This document shows positions 45,561-58,757 of a DNA stretch of 64,000 bases, in pieces. Numbering within the stretch: the first letter of the stretch is position 1; each line of letters begins with the position of its first letter. The notes below the pieces were generated by a model. That model was not told the DNA's origin. It made no database searches and worked only from the letters and a program-made list of their open reading frames with translations. Both the position numbers and the translations under genes were made by a program. Source of the DNA: Moringa oleifera (taxonomy: Eukaryota > Streptophyta > Magnoliopsida > Brassicales > Moringaceae); the NCBI GenBank assembly GCA_021397835.1, contig JAJFZO010000902.1, positions 406,001 to 470,000 on the forward strand, read 5' to 3'.

Positions 45561-46050
45561 TGATGTTCCCCTCATTTTAATAAAAATATATTTTTAGATT
45601 TTATTACTTTAGTTTTATTTTTTTTTCTTTTCCTTTTGATGATATTTGATCTTATGTTATTTTATTTTACTTTTTACCTTTTCTGTTATTATGCTTTTTA
45701 ATGATTTTTTTTTATTGATTTTGTTGAATTTTCTTTTTGTTTCTTTGGTTTTTGTGGACTTTCTTTTAGTTTTTAGGTATTTCCAGATTTTCTTTTTTAA
45801 ATTTTCTTTTCTTTTCTTCATTAACATTTTATGAATTTTTGGAGAAAGATTTATTTTAATTCTTGTTCATTAACTGGTTTTAATGGTTGCAATTAATGAG
45901 AAAGAACTCTTAGCTGTGGTGAAGCTTGTTGCTCAATCAATAAATAGTTTTCTGGAGTTTTTACCATGGGATGGCCAGTGCTAGTCTGCTCATAACTAGT
46001 TGGATTGTTCCATTCTTTTTAGGTCCACTACTGTGTGTAAGTTATTTGAG
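45561..46050. other. T-rich spacer
   Basis: T-rich and unassigned. The 62-codon open frame at 45,646-45,834 is F and L-rich and looks like a composition artefact. Confidence 0.5.
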
Positions 46051-49000
46051 TTAAAATTTTCTCTAGTGGTTAATGCCTTTTATCTCATATCTTGACTTCT
46101 AACTAAGAGCATATGAGAGTCTAGTTGTTTTTTAACATCTTATAAGCTTTTGTATAGCTTCACTCTTTATCTTCTAGGGTCTTATAATATTTATGGGAGA
46201 TGAAATAGGTTTTCACTGATAAAAGGGGAAAGCTGACATCAATTAAGGGATTAAATCTGTCAACTTGACAGAATCAAGGAGCATAGAAGAACAATGTAGG
46301 AAACAGAGGAGCTAGCTGCCTTCATCCTCTAAGATTTGCATCAATGATGACAACAGCTGGTACATGCCCATGAAACTGTGTGCTTATTCGCATGCACAAA
46401 ACATTAATCGATGCTTGTATCATAAGTTTCATCAAAATTTTGTTTTCACCTAGATATAATGGAGGCTTTTTATGTTTTTGCTTGATCCTTATCACTCACA
46501 AGTAATATAATGTAGTTATTATAATTAAAGGTCAAGTTCTAATATTATAATGATATTACCTTACTATGCAGCTAATGATATTACCTTACTATGCAGCTCC
46601 ATGGGATAAGTGATAATATCAGCAAAAGTAAGAAATTCAAAACAGCCATGTCAAGGAGGACGAACAAGAACAAATGGATAGTTAGTTCCGTTATCACAGT
46701 CCAAATCCTTACCATCGACTTGATTTTTTTATTATAAATTGATTTTTAACCTCTCATGAGCTTTTGCATAGCTTCACTCTTTATCTTTTGTGTCTTAGAA
46801 TATTTGTGAAAGATGAAACAAGTTTCACTAATCAAAAAGGAAAGCTAATGATGATGCCAACTTAGAGATTAAATCCGTTAACTTAACAGAGTTAAGGAGC
46901 ATGGAAGTACAATTTTGGAAATAGAGGAGCTAGGTAATTCTATATTATTGTAATATCATTTTTTGTTATCACTGCATTGGTGTGCTTTCTCTTCCAACAG
47001 TAGCTCTATCTAAGCTCCTATGAAATACTTCTGGGCTTAGACCAATGGTATAGCACGTTTTGAGCGATGTGCATGTATTACTTGTTAAACGTGTTGGAAG
47101 TTGAGGTTTAACTAGACACAGTCTGCATAAAAATGGAAAATCTTTGTTTATTATCATTCCTGCATTATCAATGCTCTTTACATTATAAAATTTGGAGACT
47201 TTGGAAAGTATACTTTGTCATTAATGCCAAGATGGCTATTGAAGGTAAGAAGAGATTACAGTGGTCATCATCATGTAAATTATTGTCTCTTATGACATGA
47301 TTTTAAGATATGTTTTTCTCCCTAATTATCCAATTAGGTGATGGTCTAGATTGACTTCTTCATGGGCATATATCTTCATTTCTAGATCCTCATTAGGAAT
47401 AAATAGTCAATAGTACAGTTAGTTAACTTGTAGAGTGGTTGAAAGTGTTGTAGGAGACTAATTGGTTGTTCGTTGCATAAGAACAATGATGGCAGCTCTT
47501 TGAAATGCCATTGGACTCTTGTAGGCTTCTTGCTAAGTGGTGTAAAATCATTCCAGAGATAGTGAGAAATTCAGTCTTGTTCTCCATCGGTCAGTGCCTT
47601 TTATCTCATACTTTCGACTTCTAACCAAGAGCATATAAGGTGAAGTTGATTTTTAACATCCTATAAGCTTTTGTGTAGCTTCACTCTCTATCTTTTAGTG
47701 TCTTAGAATATTTGTGAAAGATGAAACAAGTTTTCGCTGATCAAAAGCTGATGCTGAGGCCAACTAAGAGATTCAATCCGTCAACTTGATAGAATTAAGG
47801 AGCATACAAAGAACAATTCTTGAAAGAGGGGGGATAAGTGCCTCCATCCTCCAACATTTGCATGAATGATGACAAGCGCTGGTAAATACGCATGAAGCTG
47901 CGCTCATTCCTATAAGCAAAACATCAATTGATGTTTGTGTTATCAGTTTAATAAAAATTTTCTTTTCACTTGGATATAATGGAGGCTTTTTATGTTTTTG
48001 CCTCTTCCTTATCACTCACAAGTAATATAATGTAGTTATTGCAATTAAAGGTCAAGTTCTAATATTTTGATACTATTACTTTACAGTGTAGCTCCACAAG
48101 ATTAGTGGCAATATCAGAAAAAGCAAAAAAATCCTGACAGCCATGGAAAGAGGATGAGCAAGAACAAATCAATAGTTGGCTCCATTATTATGGTCTGAGT
48201 CCTTGCCAATCTCTTCATTCTTTATTGTAAGTTGACTCATCTAGTAATTCTCTAATATCACTGTATCAATTTTTGTTATCACTGCATTGGTGTGCTTTCT
48301 CTTCTCATACAGTAGCTCTATCTCATCCCTTATGAAACACTTTTGGGCCAGACTAATAGTGTAGTGCATTTTGAGTAGTGTGCATATATTACTTGTTAAA
48401 CGTGTTGGACGTTGAGGTTTAGCTAGATACAGTCTGCATAAAAATGGAAAATATTTGTTTATTGTTATTTCTTCATCATCAATGCTCTTTACATTATAAA
48501 ATTTGGACACTTTCGTAAGCATACTTTGTCATTGATGCCAAGATGGCTATTGAAGGCAAGAGGAGATTACATTGGTCATCATCTTATAAATTGTTGTCTT
48601 TTGTGGCATGATTTGAGATATCTTTTCCTTCCTAATTGTCCAATTGGGTGACTGTCTAGATCGACTTCTTCATGGGCATATAACTTCACGTCGAGATCTT
48701 CATTGGCAATAAATAGTCAGTAGTAAAGTTGGTTAACTTGTAGAGCAGTTGAAAGTGTTGTAGGAGACTAATTGAAAGATTTGTTGTTTGTTGCATGAGA
48801 ACAACGAAGGCCAACTCTTTGAAATGCCACTACACTCTTGCAAGCTTCTTACTGAATGGTATAAAATTATTTTAAAGATCCAGTCTTTTTTTCTAGCGGT
48901 CAGTGTCTTTTATCTCATACTTTCGACTTCTAACCAAGAGCATATAAGGGTCAAGTCCATTTTTAATATCCTATAAGCTTTTGTATAGCTTTAATCTCTG

Positions 49001-52000
49001 TCTTTTGGTGTCTTAGAATATTTGTGGAAGATAAAACACGTTTCCACTGATCAAAGGGAAATGTTGATGATGATGCCGACTGAGCAATTAAATCTATCAA
49101 CTTTACAGAATAAAAGAGCATAAAAGAATAATTCTGAAAATAGAGGAGCTAGCTACCTTCATCATTCAATGATAGCCAGCTCTTTGAAATGCCACTAGAC
49201 TCTTGTAGGCTTCTTGCTGAGTGGTGCAAAATCATTCCAGAGAAAGTGAGAAATTCAGTCTTATTCTCGAGCAGTGGGTGCCTTTTGTCTCATACTTTCG
49301 ACTTTTAACCAAGAGCATATGAGGGTAAAGTTGATTTTTAACATCCTATATGTTTTTCTATAGCTTTACTTTTTATCTTTTGGTTTCTTAGAATATTTAT
49401 GGAAGATGAAATAGGTTTCCATTGATCAACAGATGATGGTGAAGCCAACTAAAAGATTCAATATATCAACTTGATAGACTCAAGGAGCACATGAAGAAAA
49501 ATTCTTGACACAGAGGAGATAGGTGCCTCCATCCTTCAAGATTTGCATGAATGGTGATAAGTGCTAGTAAATGCCCATGAAGCTATGTTGATTCCTATAA
49601 GCAAAACATTAATTGATGTTCATGTTTTAAGTTTATTCAAAAATTTCTTTTCGCTTGGATTTAATGGAGGATTTTTATGTTTTTGCCTCTTCCTTATCAC
49701 TTACAAGTAACACAATGTAGTTATTGTAATTAGAGGTCAAGTTCTAATATTTTGACATTATTACTTTACAGTGCAGCTCCACAGGATTGGTGGCAATATC
49801 AGGAAAAGCAAAAAAAATCCTGACAGCCATGCCAAGGAGGATGAACAAGAACAAATCGATAGTTGGCTCCATTATCACTGTCCGAGTCCTTGCCATTCTC
49901 TTCATTCTTTATTATAAGTTGACTCATCCGATAATTCTCTAATGTCACATTATCAACTTTTGTTATCACTGCATTGGTGTGCTTTCTTTTCTCATACAGT
50001 AGCTCTATCTCATCTCTTTTGAAATACTTCTAGGCCTAAACTAATGGTATAGTGCATTTTGAGCAGTGTGTGTATATTACTTGTTAAACATGTTGAAAGT
50101 TGAGGTTTAGCTAGACACAATTTGCATAAAAATGAAAAATCTTTGTTTGATGTTGTTCCTCCATCATCAATGCTCTTTACATTATAAAATTTTTAGACTT
50201 TGGTAAACATACTTTGTCATTGATGCCAAGATGGCTGTCAAAGGCAAGAGGAGATTACATCGGTCATCATCTTGTTAATTGTTGTCTTTTGTGACATGAT
50301 TTGAGATATGTTTTTGTCCCTACTTGTCCAATTAGGTGATGGTTTAGATTGACTTCTTCATGGGCATATAACTTCACGTTGGGATCCTCATTGGCAATAA
50401 ATAGTCAGTAATAAAGTTGGTTAACTTGTAGAGCAATTGAAAGTATTGCACGTGACTAATTGAAAGATTGGTTGTTCATTGCATGAGAATAATGAAAGCT
50501 AGCTCTTTAAAATGCCACTGCACTCTTGTAGGCTTCTTGCTGAGTGGTATAAAATCATTTAGAGACAGTGAGAAATTCAGTCTTTTTCTCTAGTGGTCGG
50601 TGTCTTTTATCTCATACTTTCAACTTCTAACTAAGAGCATATAAGGGTTAAGTTGATTTTTAATATCCTATAAGCTTTTGTATAGCTCTATTCTCTATCT
50701 TCTAGTGTCTTAGAATATTTGTGGAAGATTAAACACGTTTTCATTGATCAAAGGGAAATGCTAATGATGATGCCAACTGAGCGATTAAATTTGTCAACTT
50801 GACAGAATAAAGGGGCATAGAAGAACAATTATGGAAACAGAGGAGCCAGCTACCTCCATCCTCTAATGACGGCCAGCTCTTTGAAATGCCATTGGACTCT
50901 TGTAGGCTTCTTGTTGAGTGGTGCAAAATCTTTCCAGAGAAAGTGAGAAATTCAATCTTTTTCTCCAACGAAATATGCCTTTTATCTCATACTTTCGACT
51001 TCTAATCAAGAGCACATGAGGGTGAAGTTGATTTTTAACATCCTATAAGCTTTTGTATAGCTTCACTTTTTATCTTCCAGTGTCTTAGAATATTTATGGA
51101 AGATGAAATAGGTTTCCATTGATCAAAAGCTGATGCTGAAGCCAATTGAGAGATTTAATCCGTCAACTTGATAGAATCTAAGAGCACATAAAGAACAATT
51201 CTGGAAATAGAGGAGATAGGTGCCTCCATCCTCTGAGAATTGCACCAACGATGACAAGTGCTGGTAAATGCCCATGAAGCTGTGCTCAAAACACTAATTG
51301 ATGTTTATGTTATAAGTTTAATCAAAATTTTCTTTTCGCTTGGATTTAATGGAGGCTTTTTATGTTTTTGCCTTATCCTTATCACTTACAAGTAATACAA
51401 TGTAGTTATTGTAATTAGAGATCAAGTTATAATATTTTGATATTATTACTTTATAGTGTAGCTTCATGGATTAGTGGCAATATCAGCTAAAGCAAAAAAA
51501 AAAAAAAAAACTGACAACCATGCTAAGGAGGATGAACAAGAACAATTTGATAATTGGCTCCATTATTACGATGCAAGTCTTGCCATCCTCTTCATTGTTT
51601 ATTGTAAGTTGACTCATCCGGTAATTTTCTAATATAATGGTATCAACTTTTTTTATCAGTGCATTGGTGTGTTTTCTCTTCTTATATAGTAACTCTATCT
51701 CAGCTCCTATGAAGTACTTTCGGGCTTAGACTAGTGGTATAGTGCGTTTTGATCAGTGTGCATATATTACTTGTTAAACTTATTGGAAGTTGATGTTTAC
51801 TTAGACATGGTCTATATAATATCCTCATTACTCAGAGGTAGCACAATGTAGTTATTGGAATTAGAAGTCTTGTTCCAATATTTAGATATTATTACTTTAA
51901 TATGCAGCTCCATGGGACAGGTGACAATATCAACAAAAGCAAGAAAATCCTTATAGCCATGTCAAAGAGGATGAGCAAAAACAATGGATATTTGGCTCCA

Positions 52001-53950
52001 TTATCACAGTCTGAGTCCTTGCCATCCTCTACATTCTTCATTAGAAATTGACTCATCAGGTTACTCTCCATTATCACTATATCAACTTTTGTTATCGCTT
52101 CATTGGTGTGCTTTTTCTTATCATACAGTACCTTTATCTCGGCTTCTATGAAATAATTCTAGGCTTAGACTAATGGTATGGAGAGTTTTGAGCAGTGTGC
52201 ACATATCACTTTTTAAACCTATTAGATGTTAACGTTTAGTTAAATGCATTTACGAAAAAAATCATTAATCAGCGCCTTATAACTAGCTACTTCTAGCACT
52301 TCTTATCACTTAATATTTACATTTGTTTGTAAATGGTATAGTAAGTACTCCTTAGAACAGCTTAAAAGTCTTGCATCTTTATTTGTCTTGCTTAAGCTAA
52401 AATCTAGAAGTACCAATCACTCTATAATGGGCATGTTTGTTATCTTAATGCTCTTGATATTATAAAATTTAGAGACTTTGGTAAATATAATTTTTCATTA
52501 ATACCAAGATGGCTATCGAAGGTAGGAAGAGATTACACTAGTCATCATCTTGTAAATAGTTGTCTCTCGTGATACTGTTTTGGGATATGTTTTCATCCTT
52601 AGTTGTCCAATTAAATGATGGTCTAGATTGACTTCTTCATGGGCATATATCTTCACATTTGGGATGCTGATTGGCAATTAATGTCCAATAGTAAAATTAG
52701 TTACATTATAGAGCGGTTGAAAATGTTGCAAGAGACTAATGGAGAGATTAGTTGTTCTTTACAAGAGAACAATGACGGCCAACTCTTTGTAATGCTACTA
52801 GACTTTTGTAGGCTTCATGCTGAGTGATACAAAATCATTCCAGTGATAATGAGAAATTTAGGCTTTTTCTCTAGAACTCGTACTTTTGAGTTCTAACTAA
52901 GAGCATATAAGGTCAAGTTAATTTTTAACATCCAATAAGCTTTTGCATAACTTCACTCTTTATCTTTTGACATCTTAGAATATTTGTGGAAAAACAAGTT
53001 TTCACTAATCAAGGGGGAAAGCTGATGATGATGCCATGTGAGGGATTTAATCCGTCAACTTGACAAAATCATGGGGGTATGGAACAACAATGCTGAAAAT
53101 AGAGGAGCTAGGTGACTCCATTCTTCTAGATTTGCATCAATGATGACAAGCACTGAAAGGTGCCCATGAGATTATGTGCTCATTCTTATATACAAACATC
53201 AATTATTGTTTGTGTTGTAACTTTAATCAAAATTTTCTTTTCACTTGGATATAATTGAGGCCTTTTATGTGGTTACTTAATTCTTATCACTCGCAGGTAA
53301 TACAATGTAGTTATTATAATTAAAGGTCAAGTTTCAATATTTAGATATTATTATTTTACTATGCAGCAGCAAAAGTAAGAAAATTCTGACATGTCAAGGA
53401 AGACGGAGAAGAACAAATCAATAGTTGGCTCTATTATCACAGTCTAAGTCCTTGCCGTCCTCTTCATTCTTTATTATAAGTTGACTCATTAGGTAATTCT
53501 CCTTTATCACAGTATCAAGTTTTGTTATCACTATGTTAATGTGCTTTCTGTTCTCATACACTAGCTTTATCTCAGCTCCTATGAAATACTTCCAGGCTTA
53601 AACTAATGGTATAGTAGATTTTAAGCAGTATGCATATATTACTTGTTAAATCAGTTGAAAGTTGATGTTTAGCTAGAAACAGTCTGCATAAAAATGAAAA
53701 ATCTTTATCTATTCCTTTATCATCGATCAGCGCCTTATAACTAGTTATGTTTAGCACTTCTTATCCCTTTGTAAATGATATAATAAGTAGTCCTTGCTTT
53801 CTATTTTTCAACAGCTTAAAAGTCTTGCATTTTTATTTGTCTTGCTTAAGCTAAAATCTAGAAAGTACCTATGACTCCAGAATGGGTATGTTTCTTATCT
53901 AAGTGCTCTTGACATTATAAAATTTGAGGGCTCTAGTAAACACAAGTTGT
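46050..53950 (+). repeat. Complex tandem array B with higher-order period near 1.3 to 1.7 kb
   Basis: The marker CTTTTATCTCATACTTTCGACTTC recurs near 46,079, 47,600, 48,908, 49,288, 50,608, 50,977 and, partly, 52,870. The marker TTTGTTATCACTGCATTGGTGTG occurs near 46,961, 48,269, 49,957, 51,646, 52,087 and 53,520. Intervals of 1,308, 1,688 and 1,689 bp show a basic unit of 1.3 kb that grew to 1.69 kb when a segment of about 380 bp was duplicated inside it. Other shared blocks include GGAGGCTTTTTATGTTTTTGCC and TGATGCCAAGATGGCTAT. No protein family was recognised, and open frames are short and not conserved between units. Confidence 0.93.
46548..46597. repeat. 25 bp perfect tandem duplication
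   Basis: TAATGATATTACCTTACTATGCAGC-type sequence is present twice head to tail, inside the first unit of array B. Other units carry a single copy. Confidence 0.9.
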
Positions 53951-54904
53951 CTTTTCTTTTCATGGTAGATGCATGGTATACGTGGACAGTTACATGTAAG
54001 TGTTAGTTTAATTTTATCATGTTATTAAAGCTCACTGGTAGGGGATTTTACCTTTAATTTCTAGTGTTGCTGATGGTAGATTTTTTAGTCTCAGCTAGTG
54101 GATATGCTAACAGATCAGTTATGCTTTGGGATGTAAATGATGTTTGCTTAGGAATGGATATAATATGCTATGATAGTTTTTTAATTTTTTTTTTCTAAAT
54201 TTGACTGTTTTGTTCTATTGTCTAGGCTTTTGAATACAAGAAAATAAAGAGGTTTCATGAGTAATTCATGATATCATGGCTAGTCTTGTCATTGCTTGAA
54301 GATTGAATTTTGATCTTTTCTTATATTTTGGTTATATGTGTTCTTTTGTTATCTTTCTTTCTTTCTTCCTTTCTTTTATCTTCACTTTTTCTTTTTCTCT
54401 AGCATGATATAACATTTGAATGCCAAAGATTTTAATAAAGATTCATAATTTGATTTTATTATTAGAATAATCGAATGATAGGATTTGGATAATCTTTTGC
54501 ATGAACAATGATTCATGAGAAAGAGAATGATTTAACAGGATGAAATAGTAAGGTAGGTAGAGAAGAGATCTTTTTTTACATCTTGCTCACCGTATATTAC
54601 TTTATTGTATAATTGTCAATTTTGAGTAATTTTAAAATCTTATGTTGTTCTGAATTTTGATCCCTTTTCTCAATATATTGAGTCATATATTTTGAATTTC
54701 ATATTCTTGAGCTGTTGTCACATGTTTAAGTTAGAGTTCATTGAACCTTAGTAAAGCCATATGTAATAATTTTCTTTACTTATTAGCTTCCAGTAGCTTT
54801 CCTTATTTGCGCTTTGAATTAGTTTTGTGAATCTTATATATTATAGGACAAATTTAGCTCCATATCTAAAATCTTTTATGTGTTCCAGCTTTCTCAATTT
54901 AAAG
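53560..54904 (+). repeat. Segmental duplication C, copy 1
   Basis: Matches 56,860-58,250 at a constant offset of about 3.3 kb. Shared blocks include CTCCTATGAAATAC, CAGCGCCTTATAA, GTCTTGC, GGTCAGTTA, GGGATTTTACCTT.AATTTCTAGTG, CATGATATCATGGCTAGTCTTGTCA, CATGATATAACATTTGAATGCC and AGATTTAGCTCCA. A TTTCTTTCTTCC microsatellite lies near 54,353-54,380. Confidence 0.9.
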
Positions 54905-55990
54905 TTTCTCATTATAGGTTTGGCATAATATTTTCTTATGTTATAAAATATTAACACGTAATATTTGTGCAGTGAGTCTTAAATCTCACCACGCTAGGGA
55001 AAAGAAACAAAATTGCTACTGAAATTTCTTGCAACAATTAGGCATTTAAACTATGTTTTTGTAGGAGTCATAAAGACAGAATTAGTTCTTGGAATTTCAT
55101 AACTATAGTAGTTTTTTTGTTGTTTACTCCTAAGACATTCATTTTGAACATATTAAACTATCTTTACTATGTCTAGTTGGACCTGTCTTGTGTCTCCCTG
55201 AGATGGTTCTTTAGATAACATCTAGGCATGCTGATGTGAAGGCGCTTAACCCACTAGGCCAGAGAGCAAAATTTAGGTAAAATAATATGGTTGATCAGGA
55301 ATAAATTTTGTGCCTTTTGGGACATTAGTGTCTAAAATGAATGGCTAAAGTTGTAGTTTTTGCAAAGTTGCCTAGTGTACCATACAAAATCTTAGATCCT
55401 AGTTCAATTTAGCCTAAAGCATTTAATCTATGCACTTTCAATGCAAACAAGCAAATCAAAGGTTGAGCTTGACAAATTAAATCTTTCGCACAAATTGGTG
55501 TTGCCACCATGGCTAGGATTTGCAAAATAGTTAAAGTTTAGATATTTGATCTATTGTAGAAAGTTTTATTCTCGCCAATTATAATTGTTGCTTTACTTTT
55601 TAGGTTGAATCGTTTTGTTATCTATTTCCTTCTTTAAATAATTTTATGCAATCTATGCAACATTCTACTATGCAAATTATTATTATGTGGTGGTATTTTG
55701 ATTTAATTTAGTTTTGATTGTTTATCATGGGCATATGTGGCCTTTTCTGCGTAAGAAAAGAGCACTAACCGAATCTTCGCTTATCTAGAAAAAAAAATCT
55801 AAAGCTTACACCAAACACCCTGTCTAATAAAGCTTTGGATGAATTAGAAGAGATGCACCACCAGGTATAGTTATGTCTTTTAACATATTTTTTTCTTTCT
55901 TAATCTTTTTCTTTTCCTATGGAAAAAGAGAACTTGCTTTACTGTTGAACCAAGACGTGATTCTAAGACTAGGGCAAATGCATTTGCTTT
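54905..55990 (+). repeat. Segmental repeat A, copy 2
   Basis: Partner of 44,480-45,560, collinear over about 1.08 kb. Together with the preceding block it is also repeated at 58,250-58,757. Confidence 0.9.
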
Positions 55991-56855
55991 TTCTCAAAAG
56001 TAATTCAATGGTCACAAATATTTTATTCGCTTCTTGAATTCCCAAAGTCTTGCTATTTGATTAGTGACTTATGTTAAAGAGTTACATAACAAATCTTTTA
56101 CAAGATTTCAGTGAAGGAAATATTAAGGCTTTTGCCACAGCTATACTCGATGCTTTCTAGGAAAGGAATTTTGCTTGTCATTCTTCAGTGTTAGAGCCCA
56201 TGTTGCTATTTTCCAAGAGATTCATAGTCAATTTGGACTTCTTTAGCCATTCAAAAAATTGTATTACAACTGTTCTAGCATTTCTTTAAGGAATAGGTCC
56301 TTTGGATCACAACTAGTTTTTTTTTTTTTTTATCTTGCATTGGTTTTATTGTGTCTTGTGCCTCCAAAAGCAATAGTAAGGAAAAATTTTTCTTATTTTT
56401 TCAATAACCCATGGGTTGGAATGGAATCATCCAATTCTTGCAATGAAGATCAATTAGCATTTGTTTGTGCATTTAATAATGTTTTCTTTAAAGATTACTT
56501 AAGGGATCAAAGTATGGTTTAGTTGAATCTTTCACTTAGTTTTCTATATTCTACTGCATAGGAGCTTCATCTTTTATTCCTTTTGGTTTTCTCTCTTGTA
56601 ATATTGCTTGCTCTCTCTTGTAAACAAAAATTTCATAGACTACAATCTTAGAAGCAGGTTTTTCACTAGCAATAAATAAGAGGTACATTCGAAACTTTTT
56701 TTTCTTGTTATTCTTAGCTTTTCTAATTAATTTATATCTCTGAAAAAAGGAATTAAGAATTTATATCTCAACAAGGTTGATTTGTATTATCTTAGGAATG
56801 TTTATTGTTTTATAAATCGAAAGTTAGCTATATAGTATCAACGTTTTCTATCATT
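55991..56855. other. Unassigned segment between duplications
   Basis: Single-copy within the window. An open frame at 56,259-56,522 (plus, 87 codons) includes NPWVGMESSNSCNEDQLAFV but no family that I recognise. A T run interrupts its 5' half. It may be a decayed exon. Confidence 0.35.
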
Positions 56856-58757
56856 GTGTTGGTCCTCAACTCCTATGAAATACATTCAGTATTAGGCTAA
56901 CAATAAGTAGGTTATTTTATCAGTGTGAATATATTAATTGTTAAATTTATTAAAAGTTAATGTCTGACTAGACACAGTTTGCATAAAAATAGAAAATCTT
57001 TATGTGGAATGGTTCCTCTATCATGAGTCAGCACCTTATAAATAGCTACTTCTACCGCTTCTTATCACGTCGCACATTTATATTTATTTGTAAATGATAT
57101 AGTAAGTACTCCTTGCTTTTTATTGTCAAATAGCTTGAAAGTCTTGCACCTTTGTATGTCTTGCTCAAGCTAAAATTTGGAAAGTACCTATCGCTCCATA
57201 ATGGTTATGTTTCTTATCTCAATGCTCTTGACAATATATAATTTGGAGACTCTAGAAAACATAATTTGTCTCTCCATTATACATGCATGTACATGTGGTC
57301 AGTTATACATAAGAGTTGGTTTAATTTTATCACCTTAGTAAAAGCTTTCTGGAAAGGGATTTTACCTTCAATTTCTAGTGTTTAAAATCATAGTAGTTTT
57401 GCTAAGGTTAGATTTTTTTATCCACAACTAGTGAAGATGTTAATGGATCAGACATGCATTGAGATGTAAATGATGTTTGCTTATGGAATAGATCCAATAT
57501 GGCATGATGCATTTCTTAATTTGTTGTTCTTTTAAATTTTACTTTTCATCTCTTTTGTGTACAAGAAAATAAAAAGGTTTAATGAGCAATTCATGATATC
57601 ATGGCTAGTCTTGTCACTTTCTAAACATTGAATTTTGATCTTCTATTATATATTTTTTTTGCTTATCTGTGTTCTTTGTTATCTTTATTTATTCATTTCT
57701 TTCTTTTTTTTTATCTTTTCTTTTTCTTTTCCTCTTACATGATATAACATTTGAATGCCTAAGATTTCATAAAGATTCAGAATTTGATTTTGCTCATATT
57801 AGAATAATTAAATGATGAAATTTTGATAATCTTCTGCATGAACAATGATTTTTGATAAAGAGAATAATTTGATGGGATGAAATAGTAAGGAAGGTAGAGA
57901 AGAGATCTTCTTTCACATCTTGTTCACTATATGTTATTCTGTTTTGTGAATGATAATATTGACATGATTTTAAAATCTTATGTTAGTCAGAATTTGGATC
58001 CTTTTTTTCTTAATTTACTGAATCATATATTTTGAATTTCATGTTCTTAACTATTGTCACCTGTTTAAGTTAGAGTTCCTTGAACCTCCATAAAGCCATA
58101 TGCAATAATTTTCTTTACTTATTGGTTTTCACTTGTTTTGCCTGTATGCACTTTGAATTAGTTTTGCGAATCTTATAGATATGATAGGATAGATTTAGCT
58201 CCACATCTAAAATCTTTTATGTGTGCCAGTTTTCTCATTTTAAAGTTTCTCAATTTGCATAGTTTGGCATATTAATTCTTTATGCTATAAAATATTAGCA
58301 TGTAATATTTGTAAAGTCTTAAATCTCATCACTGTAGGGAGATGCCAAAAATGCTACTGTATAAGTTTCTTCCAAAAATAAATGTTTAAACTCTATTTTT
58401 TGTAGTAGTCACAAATATAGAATTAGTTCTTAGAATTCTATAACTATAATCGTTTTATTGCATAGTAGTCTATTGTTTCCTTCTATGACATTCATTTTGA
58501 ATATATTAAACTATCTTTACTAGGTTTAGTTGCACCCATCTTTTGTCTCCCTATGATGGTTCTTTGGATAGTATCTAGGCATACTATTATAAAGGTGCTT
58601 AACCACACTACATCTATGAGCAAAACATAAGCAAAAAATATGGTTGATCAGGAAACAAATTTGATGTTTTTCGGGATATTAATGTCTCCCACGAGTGGTG
58701 TAGTTTTTGCGAGTTGGCCTAGTGTACCGATAAGATCTTGAATCCTAGTTCAATTTG
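56856..58757 (+). repeat. Segmental duplication C plus repeat A, copy 3 (truncated)
   Basis: 56,860-58,250 repeats 53,560-54,904, and 58,250-58,757 repeats the first half of repeat A. Collinearity stops within CCTAGTTCAATTT at about 58,755. In the other two copies this continues AGCCTAAAGCATTTAAT, but here it changes abruptly into the T-rich array. Confidence 0.9.

Noticed and set aside
54350..54420. TTTCTTTCTTCC run as a possible regulatory polypyrimidine element
   Set aside because: It is an ordinary microsatellite, and a related but different run occurs in the duplicate copy near 57,690.
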